Shown: piece by piece, positions 16,988 to 24,328 of the stretch | Layout of the letters: each line of letters starts with the position of its first letter | Position numbering within the stretch: the stretch's first letter is position 1 | Assembly: GCA_037135095.1 (NCBI GenBank) | Contig: JBAXKZ010000015.1 | Span: forward strand, 1 to 32,676 | Reading direction: 5' to 3' | Length of the DNA: 32,676 nucleotides | Origin: CAIMZW01 sp037135095 | Lineage (GTDB): Bacteria > Actinomycetota > Actinomycetes > Nanopelagicales > Nanopelagicaceae | Notes under the pieces: generated by a model | Databases searched by the model: none | What the model was told of the DNA's origin: nothing | What the model saw: only the letters and a program-made list of their open reading frames with translations | Position numbers and translations under genes: made by a program

Positions 16988-18673
16988 TTACTTAACGATT
17001 GTGATCGCAAAGTGGATTGATGGAATCTGATATCCAAGTGCTAACCCTGGGAAGTCGCGGTCTGATGAAAGTACCGGAACCATGCCATAAGGTGTGTTAG
17101 CAAATGATGGTTGCTGGGTGTAGAGCAATGGGTGCAGGTCAATGATGTGAGTTCCTGGCGCACCAGTTGCTCGGATATGCACGACCATGTAGCCATTTGA
17201 GTTGAAGCCGCAGCCATAACCAACATAACTGTTGTCATAGGTGAAGGCGAGCGTGTTATCTAACTGAGTCCAACCAACGCCCTTAATGCTGACGGTGATC
17301 TCTTCGCCGGCCTTAAACTTATTAGTTGGCGTTCCAGCTCCACCAGTTGCGATCGCCTGCAAGGAACCAGAGTTGTCAGCCTTTGCAAGACCCAAACCGA
17401 TTACTTTTCCGGCCTTGTCGTAGAAAGGCATGATGCTTTCTTTAACGTAGAACGGAACCTGAGCTTCGATTACATCGCCTTGCTTGACCTGGATCACGTG
17501 CCAACCACCTAGATTGTCAGGAATTGTTACCTCTTTGGTGATTGAACCATTGACCACATCTGCAGTTCCTAGCGGAATTGAAGAATAAGCCCAGCAGGTG
17601 CCGGTGCAGTTAACGCGGTTTCCAACAACCGATGCCCAAACTAATTGGTGGGTTCCAGTGGTTGTTAAGCCAGTTACATTAACCGTTGTCTTGGTGAGGA
17701 TTGGGCCAGTAGCCGTGGAAAGCGTTGCAACCGCCTTTGTGTTTGGATCTAGGCCAGCAGTAGAGATGGTCGTGCGTTGGGTAACGGTTGGCTCAACCTG
17801 TGCTGGGTAAGTTATATAAGGTGCTGTTGGACCATTATCTTTTGTAACCTTGAATGGCAAGATACCGCCGTTTGCATAGGGCACTGGAGATTGCAAAATA
17901 TTGAGGTAAGCAAAGGTGAGTGCATCTTTAACCTCGACATAGTGGATACCAACTGGTCCAGCTGCGCGAATAACAACCTGTCCAGTTCCACGAGTCCAGA
18001 GGGCGTGCATTTCTCCGGCATAGCTGCTATCCCAGTGAACTGCGCCGCCACCTGTATATAGGCTGGCACCAAGACCGGTGTAGGTAACGGTAATTGGCGT
18101 ACCAATTGGTCCGCTCTTTGGGGAAATGGTTACCGTGCGAAGGATCTGATAGCCAGCATGTGCAACGGCTACGCCATTTGAAACGGCGTAAATGTCGTGA
18201 ACGCCGCCGAAATCATGTGGGACCTTTGCTTTGAAGGAGAAGGCTCCAGTTGCATCAGTGGTGACAGTCGTAATGTCAACGTTGTACTTGGTGTATTTGA
18301 TTCCCAAGTAATTAACGCTGTTTGGTTGAATATCGGCAACCCAGGTTCCATCTGAAGTGGACCAGGTCAAAGTCAGAGGAGTACTGGCCGCTAGCCCTTT
18401 ACCACTAACAGTGAAGGAATCATCGTAATAGCCCTGAACCGAACTCATATCCAGATTGACCATGGTTTCAGGAGTCGTGAAAGTTGCGGATTTATTGGTT
18501 GTGAATGGTAGTGGCGCTACATCTGGAATACCTGTTGGTTGAACCAAGTTAATTGGAACTATTGGGTTGGTATCTGCGGCACGAGCTGGCGCAAGAAGAG
18601 CCACCGGCAAAATTGATACAACTGCGATACGAAGGAGAAGACTTGCTCCCCTGTTGGACATAATTCTCTTCAT
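16988..18673 (-). CDS. Large secreted protein made of two copies of an unrecognised beta-rich module
   Basis: A 561-residue exported protein, signal peptide 1-32 (cleavage near ARA-ADT), with no membrane anchor or sorting signal at the C-terminus. I do not recognise it. Internal comparison shows tandem modules. Element A: VPHDFGGVHDIYAVSNG (151-167) and IPDNLGGWHVIQVKQGD (384-400). Element B: DSSYAGEMHALWTRGTGQVV (215-234) and DNSYVGYGCGFNSNGYMVVH (480-499), each followed by IRA.G..G.HY/IV/I. An IPT/TIG-like piece (ISPKSGPIGTPITVTYTGLG, 183-202) separates A1 from B1. Copy two has an extra stretch (about 415-450) and cysteines C356, C360 and C488. AAAAGG lies upstream of the ATG. It is third in a run of secreted-protein genes, 112 bases after its neighbour with a hairpin between. 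Confidence 0.75.
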   Translation of the reverse strand: MKRIMSNRGASLLLRIAVVSILPVALLAPARAADTNPIVPINLVQPTGIPDVAPLPFTTNKSATFTTPETMVNLDMSSVQGYYDDSFTVSGKGLAASTPLTLTWSTSDGTWVADIQPNSVNYLGIKYTKYNVDITTVTTDATGAFSFKAKVPHDFGGVHDIYAVSNGVAVAHAGYQILRTVTISPKSGPIGTPITVTYTGLGASLYTGGGAVHWDSSYAGEMHALWTRGTGQVVIRAAGPVGIHYVEVKDALTFAYLNILQSPVPYANGGILPFKVTKDNGPTAPYITYPAQVEPTVTQRTTISTAGLDPNTKAVATLSTATGPILTKTTVNVTGLTTTGTHQLVWASVVGNRVNCTGTCWAYSSIPLGTADVVNGSITKEVTIPDNLGGWHVIQVKQGDVIEAQVPFYVKESIMPFYDKAGKVIGLGLAKADNSGSLQAIATGGAGTPTNKFKAGEEITVSIKGVGWTQLDNTLAFTYDNSYVGYGCGFNSNGYMVVHIRATGAPGTHIIDLHPLLYTQQPSFANTPYGMVPVLSSDRDFPGLALGYQIPSIHFAITIVK

Positions 18674-18728
18674 TTCAATACCTTTTCTCTCCGAAGTAAA
18701 ACTTGAAAGTTCCTGTTATTTCCTCCCA

Positions 18729-18765
18729 ATCTGAGCTGAATGGCCTTAGGCCATTCAGCTCAGAT
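18729..18765 (-). terminator. Intercistronic 17-bp hairpin without U tract
   Basis: Arms 18729-18745 and 18749-18765 are perfectly complementary with a three-base loop. On the transcribed (minus) strand it is followed by TTGGGAGG, not a U run. It lies between two same-direction secreted-protein genes, so it may be a partial terminator, an RNA-stability element, or an actinobacterial U-less terminator. Confidence 0.65.
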
Positions 18766-18785
18766 AACTAGAAGGCGATCACTAA

Positions 18786-19742
18786 CTACTTAGCGACTGG
18801 TACTGCGTACAACGTCAACTGCGAAGTTGCAGTGAAGTTTGATGCCCATGTTGCGGTGGCACCCTTAAGAGCAGGGTTAACTGAAACACTCTTGAAGTAA
18901 GCAACGCGGTTATAGATCTGCTGGCCGCTTGCATCACGAACTCGAGCACCGGCGGCATCGCGTTGTGCGACCAACTTCGTCGCTGGGACCATCATGGTTG
19001 AGACATCTTTGGCAATCATGGTGACTTTGAAATTGATCAAACCAAGAGTGTTATATAGAGGTGCAGCGCCAGTCTTGAGAACTCCAGTCCAGAATGCAAC
19101 GCCACTGTGGTTTCCGTATGTCATAGGAATTGGATCCTTGACTCCGGCAACCTCGATGTAAGCCTTAGCAGTGTTTGATGAGTCCATAACGGCGCCACCA
19201 AGTTGTTCATTGTTGGCGTAGACACGCCAGACAATGGTTTGACCCACAATGAATTCACTGGTTACGGCGCAGCTAATACCAAAACGTGGTGCAAGCGCAC
19301 CGCTGGTTCCGCTAGCCAAAACCTGATCAACGTACATATGGATTGGTGAAACAACGCCTTGTACTGGTACTCCTACCTTCGCTGTGAATGGTGCGGCATC
19401 AACAGGCGTAAAGGCAACTGCATCAGTTGGAGTGAAACTTGCCGTTAAAGCGGTTGGACCGCTGGCTGCTGGAAGCCATGTGCACTTGGCTACGAAAGGA
19501 GTGACAGTTGTAGTTGCAACTGCTTCACAGCCCTTGATCACGACTCCAACTGCGGAAAACTTTACAACTCCAGCGTTATTGGCGGTTCCAACAATTGCTA
19601 CTGGATCCAACCCGAAAACTGCACTGCCTCCTGATAGCACCAGCGTCGAAGGAGTCGCTGCGGATGCAGGTGTCCCTCCGATTGCCGCGCCACCAACAAG
19701 CGCAAGAGCACCAATCGCGATGCTCGAGATAATTCGCTTCAT
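18786..19742 (-). CDS. Secreted protein with N-terminal Ig-like domain, unknown C-terminal domain
   Basis: A 318-residue exported protein, signal peptide 1-28 (cleavage ASA-AT). Residues about 29-122 look like a bacterial Ig-like repeat domain (GTANNAGVVKFSAVG, KCTWLPAASGPTALTASFTP). The rest (about 130-318) is a domain I do not recognise, with motifs FGISCAVTSEFIVGQTIVWR, MTYGNHSGVAFWTGVLKTG and LGLINFKVTMIAKD. GAAGGAG lies eight bases before ATG. It follows the 19785 gene by 42 bases and precedes the duplicated-module protein; the trio is probably one extracytoplasmic system or a set of surface proteins, but no function can be named. Confidence 0.75.
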   Translation of the reverse strand: MKRIISSIAIGALALVGGAAIGGTPASAATPSTLVLSGGSAVFGLDPVAIVGTANNAGVVKFSAVGVVIKGCEAVATTTVTPFVAKCTWLPAASGPTALTASFTPTDAVAFTPVDAAPFTAKVGVPVQGVVSPIHMYVDQVLASGTSGALAPRFGISCAVTSEFIVGQTIVWRVYANNEQLGGAVMDSSNTAKAYIEVAGVKDPIPMTYGNHSGVAFWTGVLKTGAAPLYNTLGLINFKVTMIAKDVSTMMVPATKLVAQRDAAGARVRDASGQQIYNRVAYFKSVSVNPALKGATATWASNFTATSQLTLYAVPVAK

Positions 19743-19784
19743 ATTCTTTCTCCTTCTAGTTTTTTGCTCGTATATTGCTTTGAA

Positions 19785-20450
19785 TTATTTAGTAACGATG
19801 GAGCCAGTAAGAGTCAGCGATAGCGCTTGGCTCTCTTTAGTTCCAGCATCGGTTGCGTTCACTGCGAAACTGCCCGTGACTTTCAACGTTCCAGTTGCGC
19901 CGGCATACTTTCCGGTGCCACCGCTGATTACTGCATTGCCTGTGATCGTTACAACTGTTGGCGCGGTACTTTCTGCGGCACATCCCTTTGAGGAAGTATC
20001 AAAATTAACTTTCAGAGTATTTCCACCACCACTGATGGTTCCAGCTCCGGCAATTGATTCACATTGACTTGAGGGTGAGGACGAACCAGACCCGCTTAGT
20101 GAGTCCATACCTAGAACAGTTCCCGTACCTGTTGCCGTCACAGTCGCAGAAACGCCGCTGTCACTCCAGATCGTGGCGATTTTGCCCTTGTATGTACCAG
20201 TGAATGCGGTGCCATTTGCTACTGGTTTGGCTGGCGTAGAAGCAACTGGCTTTACTGGTGCCGGCTTCTTTGTCGAATAACCGGTTGGGCACTTTGGCGC
20301 AGCAGCAGTAACTTTCTTTACCGTTGTGCCTTTGTAACAAACGATCGTCTTTGTTGCAGCGTTCGCCATTGGTGCTGTGGTCGCTACCAAACCAAAAGCA
20401 GCTATTGCAACCACAATCAACTTACTTACGGACTTTGAACTTTGCTTCAT
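19785..20450 (-). CDS. Small secreted beta-rich protein with N-terminal Cys-pair motif
   Basis: A 221-residue exported protein. ATG at 20450 is preferred to the in-frame ATG at 20471 because it begins a clean signal peptide (1-31, cleavage ANA-AT). The mature N-terminus has VCYKGTTVKKVTAAAPKCPTG (C38, C54), a motif I know from many exported proteins of freshwater actinobacteria, then a Pro/Lys/Ala linker (60-75). The C-terminal domain is Gly/Thr/Ser-rich beta structure with the GGTGKYAGATGTLKVTGSF signature seen in lipocalin-like barrels; two further cysteines (SSQCESI, SKGCAAE) may be bonded. First gene of the three secreted-protein genes. Two direct repeats lie about 150-200 bases upstream. 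Function unknown. Confidence 0.75.
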   Translation of the reverse strand: MKQSSKSVSKLIVVAIAAFGLVATTAPMANAATKTIVCYKGTTVKKVTAAAPKCPTGYSTKKPAPVKPVASTPAKPVANGTAFTGTYKGKIATIWSDSGVSATVTATGTGTVLGMDSLSGSGSSSPSSQCESIAGAGTISGGGNTLKVNFDTSSKGCAAESTAPTVVTITGNAVISGGTGKYAGATGTLKVTGSFAVNATDAGTKESQALSLTLTGSIVTK

Positions 20451-20601
20451 TTCCTTATCCCATCTCTCCATGGTTTCGCACTTCTTGCTTACGAAGGAAT
20501 CTTTTCACCGATGGGAGACTCAAAGTTCATTTACTTGGGGGCTGGCACTAACCTGCATATTCGCTGTGTCACATTCAATTTTGTGAGGAAGCCGAGCATG
20601 A

Positions 20602-20650
20602 TATTCCTTAGATCACACTGATTTTCGATAACTATTCCTTGGATCACATT
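20602..20650. repeat. Two direct repeats of 18 bp, 31 bp apart
   Basis: TATTCCTTAGATCACACT (20602-20619) and TATTCCTTGGATCACATT (20633-20650) differ at two positions. The 31-base period is about three helical turns, so a protein would meet both on one face. They lie upstream of the minus-strand secreted-protein run and just past the end of the SGNH gene. Confidence 0.6.
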
Positions 20651-20683
20651 ATTTGACCGCAATAGGGGCTAGCACTCACCAAA

Positions 20684-21685
20684 TTATTTCAAGAGGGGTG
20701 AAAGTGCCCGCCAAAGAGGCACTTCAAGGGTTTTGGCAAAGGTTGCCGTTAGGTGGCCGGCATCGCGATAGATCAAGTATTTACCTAGCAACGGGCTACA
20801 TGGATCTGATATGCAGATCCAATTAGTTGGATCTAACCAGATTAAATTCAACGAAAGCGCGGCGTTATGTTCTTCGGTCAACCAATTAACGTTGAACGAC
20901 TTTGTTAATGGAGTAGAACATTTCACGATGCTCTCTTTATTTAACTCCAAACAATCGGCAGGATCATATTGCGAATGCGGAGTGTCGCCAAGAACCACCA
21001 CGCTTGGTGAAGCGGCTTTCAAGATGGAAAGCGTTCGAGCAATACCATCGCGCCAAACTTGCGTCTTGGCATCTCCTGTTAAGACATTTCCTTTTGCGTC
21101 AACCGTAGCAAAGCCACCGGTTCCAGATACAAAAATTAAATTAGGTTTGATTCGAGATATTTTCGCCAGCGTAGCTTTGCGCCAAATGGCACAATTTGTC
21201 ATCAATTTCTTTGTGGTGGAATTCCAAGCAGGAATATCAGCTGGCCAGCATGAACTCATCGTTAACGAAAGTAATTTCCAATCCTTAGCAATTGCCAATT
21301 TCTCCATGGCCGGAAACCAAGAAAGCGCATGGCTATCACCGAAAAGCACCATCGTAGTTTTCGACTTTAAATTTCCATATTCACACGCTGCCAAGGAAGC
21401 GGTCAAATTCTGTTGAGTGTGGCACCTATCAGCATAAGGTTTGGGAAAATCCAACGGTGCTTTCTCCAATGATGGAGAGAGATTGGTGGGAAGGCTTTGA
21501 TCGACCAAGGGCGGCAAAATATAGGTAGGTGCATAGGGTGCAATTGTTGGTGTACTTGTTGGTGTGGGCTGATCTAGAGCTGATGGGGAGGTGCTTGGCG
21601 AAGGGTTGACGTCCTCGCCCATCGCTGAGGTAAAAGTCAGCGAAATGAATCCCGCTAAAACAGCAAAGAGAATGAATCTGCGCAC
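20684..21685 (-). CDS. Free-standing exported SGNH-domain protein
   Basis: A 333-residue protein with a signal peptide or N-terminal anchor (1-22), a Pro/Ser/Thr-rich linker (28-60) and an SGNH hydrolase/acyltransferase domain. Block I is LFGDSHALSWFP (114-125; Asp117, Ser118), and block V is YRDAGHLTATFA (306-317; Asp308, His311), completing the catalytic triad. It resembles the SGNH domain found at the C-terminus of OafA/YrhL-type O-acyltransferases, but the ten-helix acyltransferase domain is absent, so it needs a partner or acts as an esterase outside the cell. Eight cysteines in the exported part suggest disulfides. The start is GTG at 21685, with no clear ribosome site. Confidence 0.82.
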   Translation of the reverse strand: MRRFILFAVLAGFISLTFTSAMGEDVNPSPSTSPSALDQPTPTSTPTIAPYAPTYILPPLVDQSLPTNLSPSLEKAPLDFPKPYADRCHTQQNLTASLAACEYGNLKSKTTMVLFGDSHALSWFPAMEKLAIAKDWKLLSLTMSSCWPADIPAWNSTTKKLMTNCAIWRKATLAKISRIKPNLIFVSGTGGFATVDAKGNVLTGDAKTQVWRDGIARTLSILKAASPSVVVLGDTPHSQYDPADCLELNKESIVKCSTPLTKSFNVNWLTEEHNAALSLNLIWLDPTNWICISDPCSPLLGKYLIYRDAGHLTATFAKTLEVPLWRALSPLLK

Positions 21686-21767
21686 CCACTAATTCTGTCA
21701 GCAACGAGACGGATTACAGACGGAGATGCTAAACCCACAGGATATTCTCTGAATTGCCCTTAATCGC

Positions 21768-21773
21768 TACCCT
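21768..21773 (+). promoter_or_regulatory. -10 box of the leaderless acetyltransferase gene
   Basis: TACCCT, six bases (AGCCAA), ATG at 21780. Confidence 0.55.
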
Positions 21774-21779
21774 AGCCAA

Positions 21780-22235
21780 ATGCCGATCTCAATCAGACCG
21801 ATAACCGCAACCGACAACTTGCAATGGTTAGAACTTTTCCAGAGTTACGTAAATTTCTATGAGACCGAATTGACCGATGAGCAGTACCAAATTACTTGGG
21901 AGCGCTTGATTGCCGATTCCGAGATCCACGGCTTGGTTGCCGAATTGGATGGCCACTTGGTCGGGATAGCGCATTACCTTTTTCATGCCTCGACCTGGGC
22001 TACTCACAATTACTGCTATTTGGAAGATCTATTCGTCTCCACAGATGTTCGAGGCGGCGGAATAGGAAGAAGCCTTATTAATAAGGTAACGGAAAGTGCT
22101 CTCGCGGCCGGCTCTTCAAGACTTTACTGGAGCACTCGGGAGGGTAACTCGCCGGCGCGAATCCTTTATGACAAGGTGGCTGATTTAACCGATTTTCGGC
22201 AATATCGAATTCGCCTAACAAATGAGCCCGATTAA
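21780..22235 (+). CDS. GNAT-family N-acetyltransferase
   Basis: A 151-residue cytoplasmic acetyl-CoA-dependent transferase with all GNAT motifs in order: N-terminal ISIRPITATDNLQWLELF, central strand HLVGIAHYLFH, motif A LEDLFVSTDVRGGGIGRSLI (81-100) carrying the R/Q-x-x-G-x-G/A loop, and motif B EGNSPARILYDKVA (128-141). Full length for the family. Substrate unknown; small amines, polyamines or protein N-termini are all possible. Leaderless start. Converges with the regulator at 22242, six bases away. Confidence 0.88.
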   Translation: MPISIRPITATDNLQWLELFQSYVNFYETELTDEQYQITWERLIADSEIHGLVAELDGHLVGIAHYLFHASTWATHNYCYLEDLFVSTDVRGGGIGRSLINKVTESALAAGSSRLYWSTREGNSPARILYDKVADLTDFRQYRIRLTNEPD

Positions 22236-22241
22236 GTCTTC

Positions 22242-22955
22242 TTACAGACCCATCGAATCCGAATAAAATACCGCCCGCAAGTATTTATTTGCGGCATTAA
22301 CGCGGTGATTTGTAGCTGCGGACGAGGGCTCCACGTCAAGCAATTTTGAGGCTGAAGAGATTGTTCGTTCGACGGCTTTCTCCGATATTTTGCAGGTTAA
22401 AGCAATCTCATTATTAGAACCGCCCATTGCCATCAACCGCATCACTCGATGCTGTTGTGGCGAGAGAAGTCCGTAGTAAGTCGTCTCCGAAACTGTAGTT
22501 TCTAAAAATGAAGGATGAATTTGCTGTAAACCATTGTATGCACGCAATATTTCCGACAGCACCGTTGAGGGATTTCGAGTTGGTTCATTCAGCCAAAACG
22601 CGCGATGCCAAAGTGCCGAAATTAATCCTTCGCGAACTAAAATCGGGCTTGCACTTTCGGCCATAAAAATTATGAACTGATCTGGAAAAATCTTTCGAAT
22701 TTCCAGTGCTGTGTTGAGTGCATCAATTTTGCGTAAGGAGTCCATATCAAAAATCACCACATTGGGTTTGAATTCTGTTACATGTGGAATGGCCAGCGCA
22801 AAATCAACTACTTGAGTGTCTAAATTCGAATTCGTATCTTCACTAAATCCCTTAGAAATAAAGAAGCCCATTCCAGGATGGAAGCTATTCTCAAAGATAG
22901 TTATCCGCTTTAAGTCGGATGCAGTGTTTTCCTTTTCGGTCTCCACGCGATCCAA
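22242..22955 (-). CDS. NarL/LuxR-type regulator with degenerate receiver
   Basis: A 237-residue transcription factor with a response-regulator layout. The receiver-like part (about 16-140) keeps PNVVIFDMDSL (64-74; Asp70 or Asp72) but lacks the conserved lysine (AFWLNEP at 119-125 where ...K would sit), so normal phosphorylation is doubtful. The C-terminal LuxR HTH (about 162-215) reads LLSPQQHRVMRLMAMGGSNN and EIALTCKISEKAVERTISSA. The start is TTG at 22955, set by GAGAGATC just upstream. It diverges from its paralogue at 23181 across a dyad-rich spacer, so the two probably share or cross-regulate their promoters. Targets unknown. Confidence 0.78.
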   Translation of the reverse strand: MDRVETEKENTASDLKRITIFENSFHPGMGFFISKGFSEDTNSNLDTQVVDFALAIPHVTEFKPNVVIFDMDSLRKIDALNTALEIRKIFPDQFIIFMAESASPILVREGLISALWHRAFWLNEPTRNPSTVLSEILRAYNGLQQIHPSFLETTVSETTYYGLLSPQQHRVMRLMAMGGSNNEIALTCKISEKAVERTISSASKLLDVEPSSAATNHRVNAANKYLRAVFYSDSMGL

Positions 22956-22982
22956 CGATCTCTCTTTTTAAGAGTTTAAGTA

Positions 22983-22999
22983 GCTTCAATAATTGAAGC
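22983..22999. promoter_or_regulatory. Perfect 17-bp palindrome in the divergent regulator spacer
   Basis: GCTTCAAT and ATTGAAGC around a central A. Half-site size and position upstream of the minus-strand regulator suggest a dimer operator. Confidence 0.5.
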
Positions 23000-23027
23000 A
23001 ATAATTCAACTATAACCACATTATTGC
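22998..23027. promoter_or_regulatory. Inverted repeat, 8-bp arms
   Basis: GCAATAAT (22998-23005) and ATTATTGC (23020-23027) with a 14-base spacer. It overlaps the preceding palindrome by two bases. It could be a second operator or two separate half-sites. Confidence 0.45.
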
Positions 23028-23028
23028 T

Positions 23029-23050
23029 TTATGGGGGGATAGCCCCATAA
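23029..23050. promoter_or_regulatory. GC-rich hairpin in the divergent regulator spacer
   Basis: TTATGGGG (23029-23036) pairs with CCCCATAA (23043-23050) over a six-base loop. It lies in an otherwise AT-rich spacer. It may be an operator or an RNA hairpin at the 5' end of one of the two transcripts. Confidence 0.5.
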
Positions 23051-23180
23051 GTGAGCATTAATACTTATGAAAACGAGGGTTAACACCAAGAATATTGCCA
23101 TCTGCTTATTGGACGCTGAGTATGTGTTCGACATTCAATACTCAAGCAACATTAATCTATTCATTGGGCTACAGTGAACT

Positions 23181-23849
23181 GTGATGAACCGCGCGTTAAC
23201 CGCAATTAATCTGTCGTGGGAGTCAATTTTGATCAAATCTCATTTCAGAGCAATTGGTCTCACTGTGTTTGAAGTAAAGAATTTTGAAACATTTGATAGT
23301 GAAGCCGTATTGGAATTTAGCCCGGATGTCGCTGTTATCTCTCTAGGTTTCGACCGACTCTCTGGTGTGGTATTGGCCGATAAATTGCGATTGCTTTTTC
23401 CTTCGATTGGTTTAGTTTTCATTTCAGATGCACCAAAAGTCCAAATGTATGGACTTGTTGAAAAGGAAATGCCATTTGGTTCGAAAGTAATTTTGAAGAG
23501 TTCAGTAACTGATATTTTCGTTCTTCAAGATGCACTTCATTCATCAGTTGATGCAATTGCCAATCGGGAGAAACTCAGCTGGGTACAAAATCAAACCTCG
23601 ACTGATTTGAAAGCTTGGGAAAGTGAATTTGACTCGCTTTCAACGATTCAGCTTGAAACTTATCGACTTCTGGCAAATGGCCTTAGCAACGCCGAGATTG
23701 CCCGTGTCCGAGATGTCAGCGAAAAATCGGTGGAACATATCATTGGCAGAATCGCCGTAACTATGGGAATTGCTTCTGGCCCAAAGATAAATCAGCGGGT
23801 AAAACTGGCCAGGGAATTTTTTCGAGTCTCTGGCGCCCCAATAAACTAG
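23181..23849 (+). CDS. NarL/LuxR-type regulator with atypical receiver (paralogue of 22242-22955)
   Basis: A 222-residue regulator. In the receiver-like half the strand that normally carries the phospho-acceptor reads DVAVISLGFDRLSG (49-62): Ser54 stands where Asp is expected, while the conserved lysine may remain (VILKSS, Lys106). It is likely an atypical, phosphorylation-independent receiver. HTH at about 160-210: LSTIQLETYRLLANGLSN, AEIARVRDVSEKSVEHIIGR. Start is either GTG 23181 (five bases after a TACAGT box) or the adjacent ATG 23184; neither has a ribosome site. Its stop codon directly abuts the stop of the converging VOC gene. Confidence 0.78.
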   Translation: MMNRALTAINLSWESILIKSHFRAIGLTVFEVKNFETFDSEAVLEFSPDVAVISLGFDRLSGVVLADKLRLLFPSIGLVFISDAPKVQMYGLVEKEMPFGSKVILKSSVTDIFVLQDALHSSVDAIANREKLSWVQNQTSTDLKAWESEFDSLSTIQLETYRLLANGLSNAEIARVRDVSEKSVEHIIGRIAVTMGIASGPKINQRVKLAREFFRVSGAPIN

Positions 23850-24293
23850 TTACACATAAAGATCGGCAACAATGATCTTGGTCATTTTCATCATTTCGCC
23901 CATGGCGTGTCCAGCAATAGCGGGATCGGCGTTGCCCAAACACTCCCCTAATTGCTTAGGAATGATCTGCCAAGAAAGTCCGAATTTGTCCTTGAGCCAG
24001 CCACAACGCCCGGCTTCGCCACCGTCAGCTATCAAAGCGCCCCAATACTTATCAACCTCTGCTTGGCCATCAACTGAAACAAATATCGAGATCGCCTCAT
24101 TGAATTTAAAGGCCGGTCCGCCATTCAAGCCAATATATTTCTCACCAAATAGCTCGAAATCGACAGTGAAGGCATTGCCTTCGGGTCCACGACCAACGTT
24201 GTTAATCTTCCCGTTAACAAACACTGACAAGTAGAAATTTGCTGCTTCTTCTGCTTGATGATCGAACCAAAGCATGTGGCTAATAGTGGGCAT
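23850..24293 (-). CDS. VOC-superfamily protein, PhnB/3-dmu-9-like
   Basis: A 147-residue vicinal-oxygen-chelate fold protein. Seen: SHMLWFDHQAEEAANFYLSV (5-24), FTVDFELFGEKYIGLNGGP, ISIFVSVDGQAEVDKYWGAL, then GWLKDKFGLSWQIIPKQL, which is the closing signature of the PhnB-like (3-demethylubiquinone-9 methyltransferase-like) group. Members are small cytoplasmic dimers; their substrates are mostly unknown despite the methyltransferase name. It has its own TATATT box six bases before ATG, so it is leaderless and separate from the operon upstream. Confidence 0.88.
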   Translation of the reverse strand: MPTISHMLWFDHQAEEAANFYLSVFVNGKINNVGRGPEGNAFTVDFELFGEKYIGLNGGPAFKFNEAISIFVSVDGQAEVDKYWGALIADGGEAGRCGWLKDKFGLSWQIIPKQLGECLGNADPAIAGHAMGEMMKMTKIIVADLYV

Positions 24294-24299
24294 TGCGCA

Positions 24300-24305
24300 A
24301 ATATA
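24300..24305 (-). promoter_or_regulatory. -10 box of the leaderless VOC gene
   Basis: Minus-strand TATATT, six bases (TGCGCA), ATG at 24293. It is the box closest to consensus in the window. Confidence 0.6.
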
Positions 24306-24328
24306 CCGAGATCGGAAGAAGAACTCCC

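Noticed and set aside
23067..23177. 36-codon plus-strand frame in the regulator spacer (MKTRVNTKN...)
   Set aside because: No ribosome site and no recognisable similarity; it could be a leader peptide but the sequence alone does not support it.
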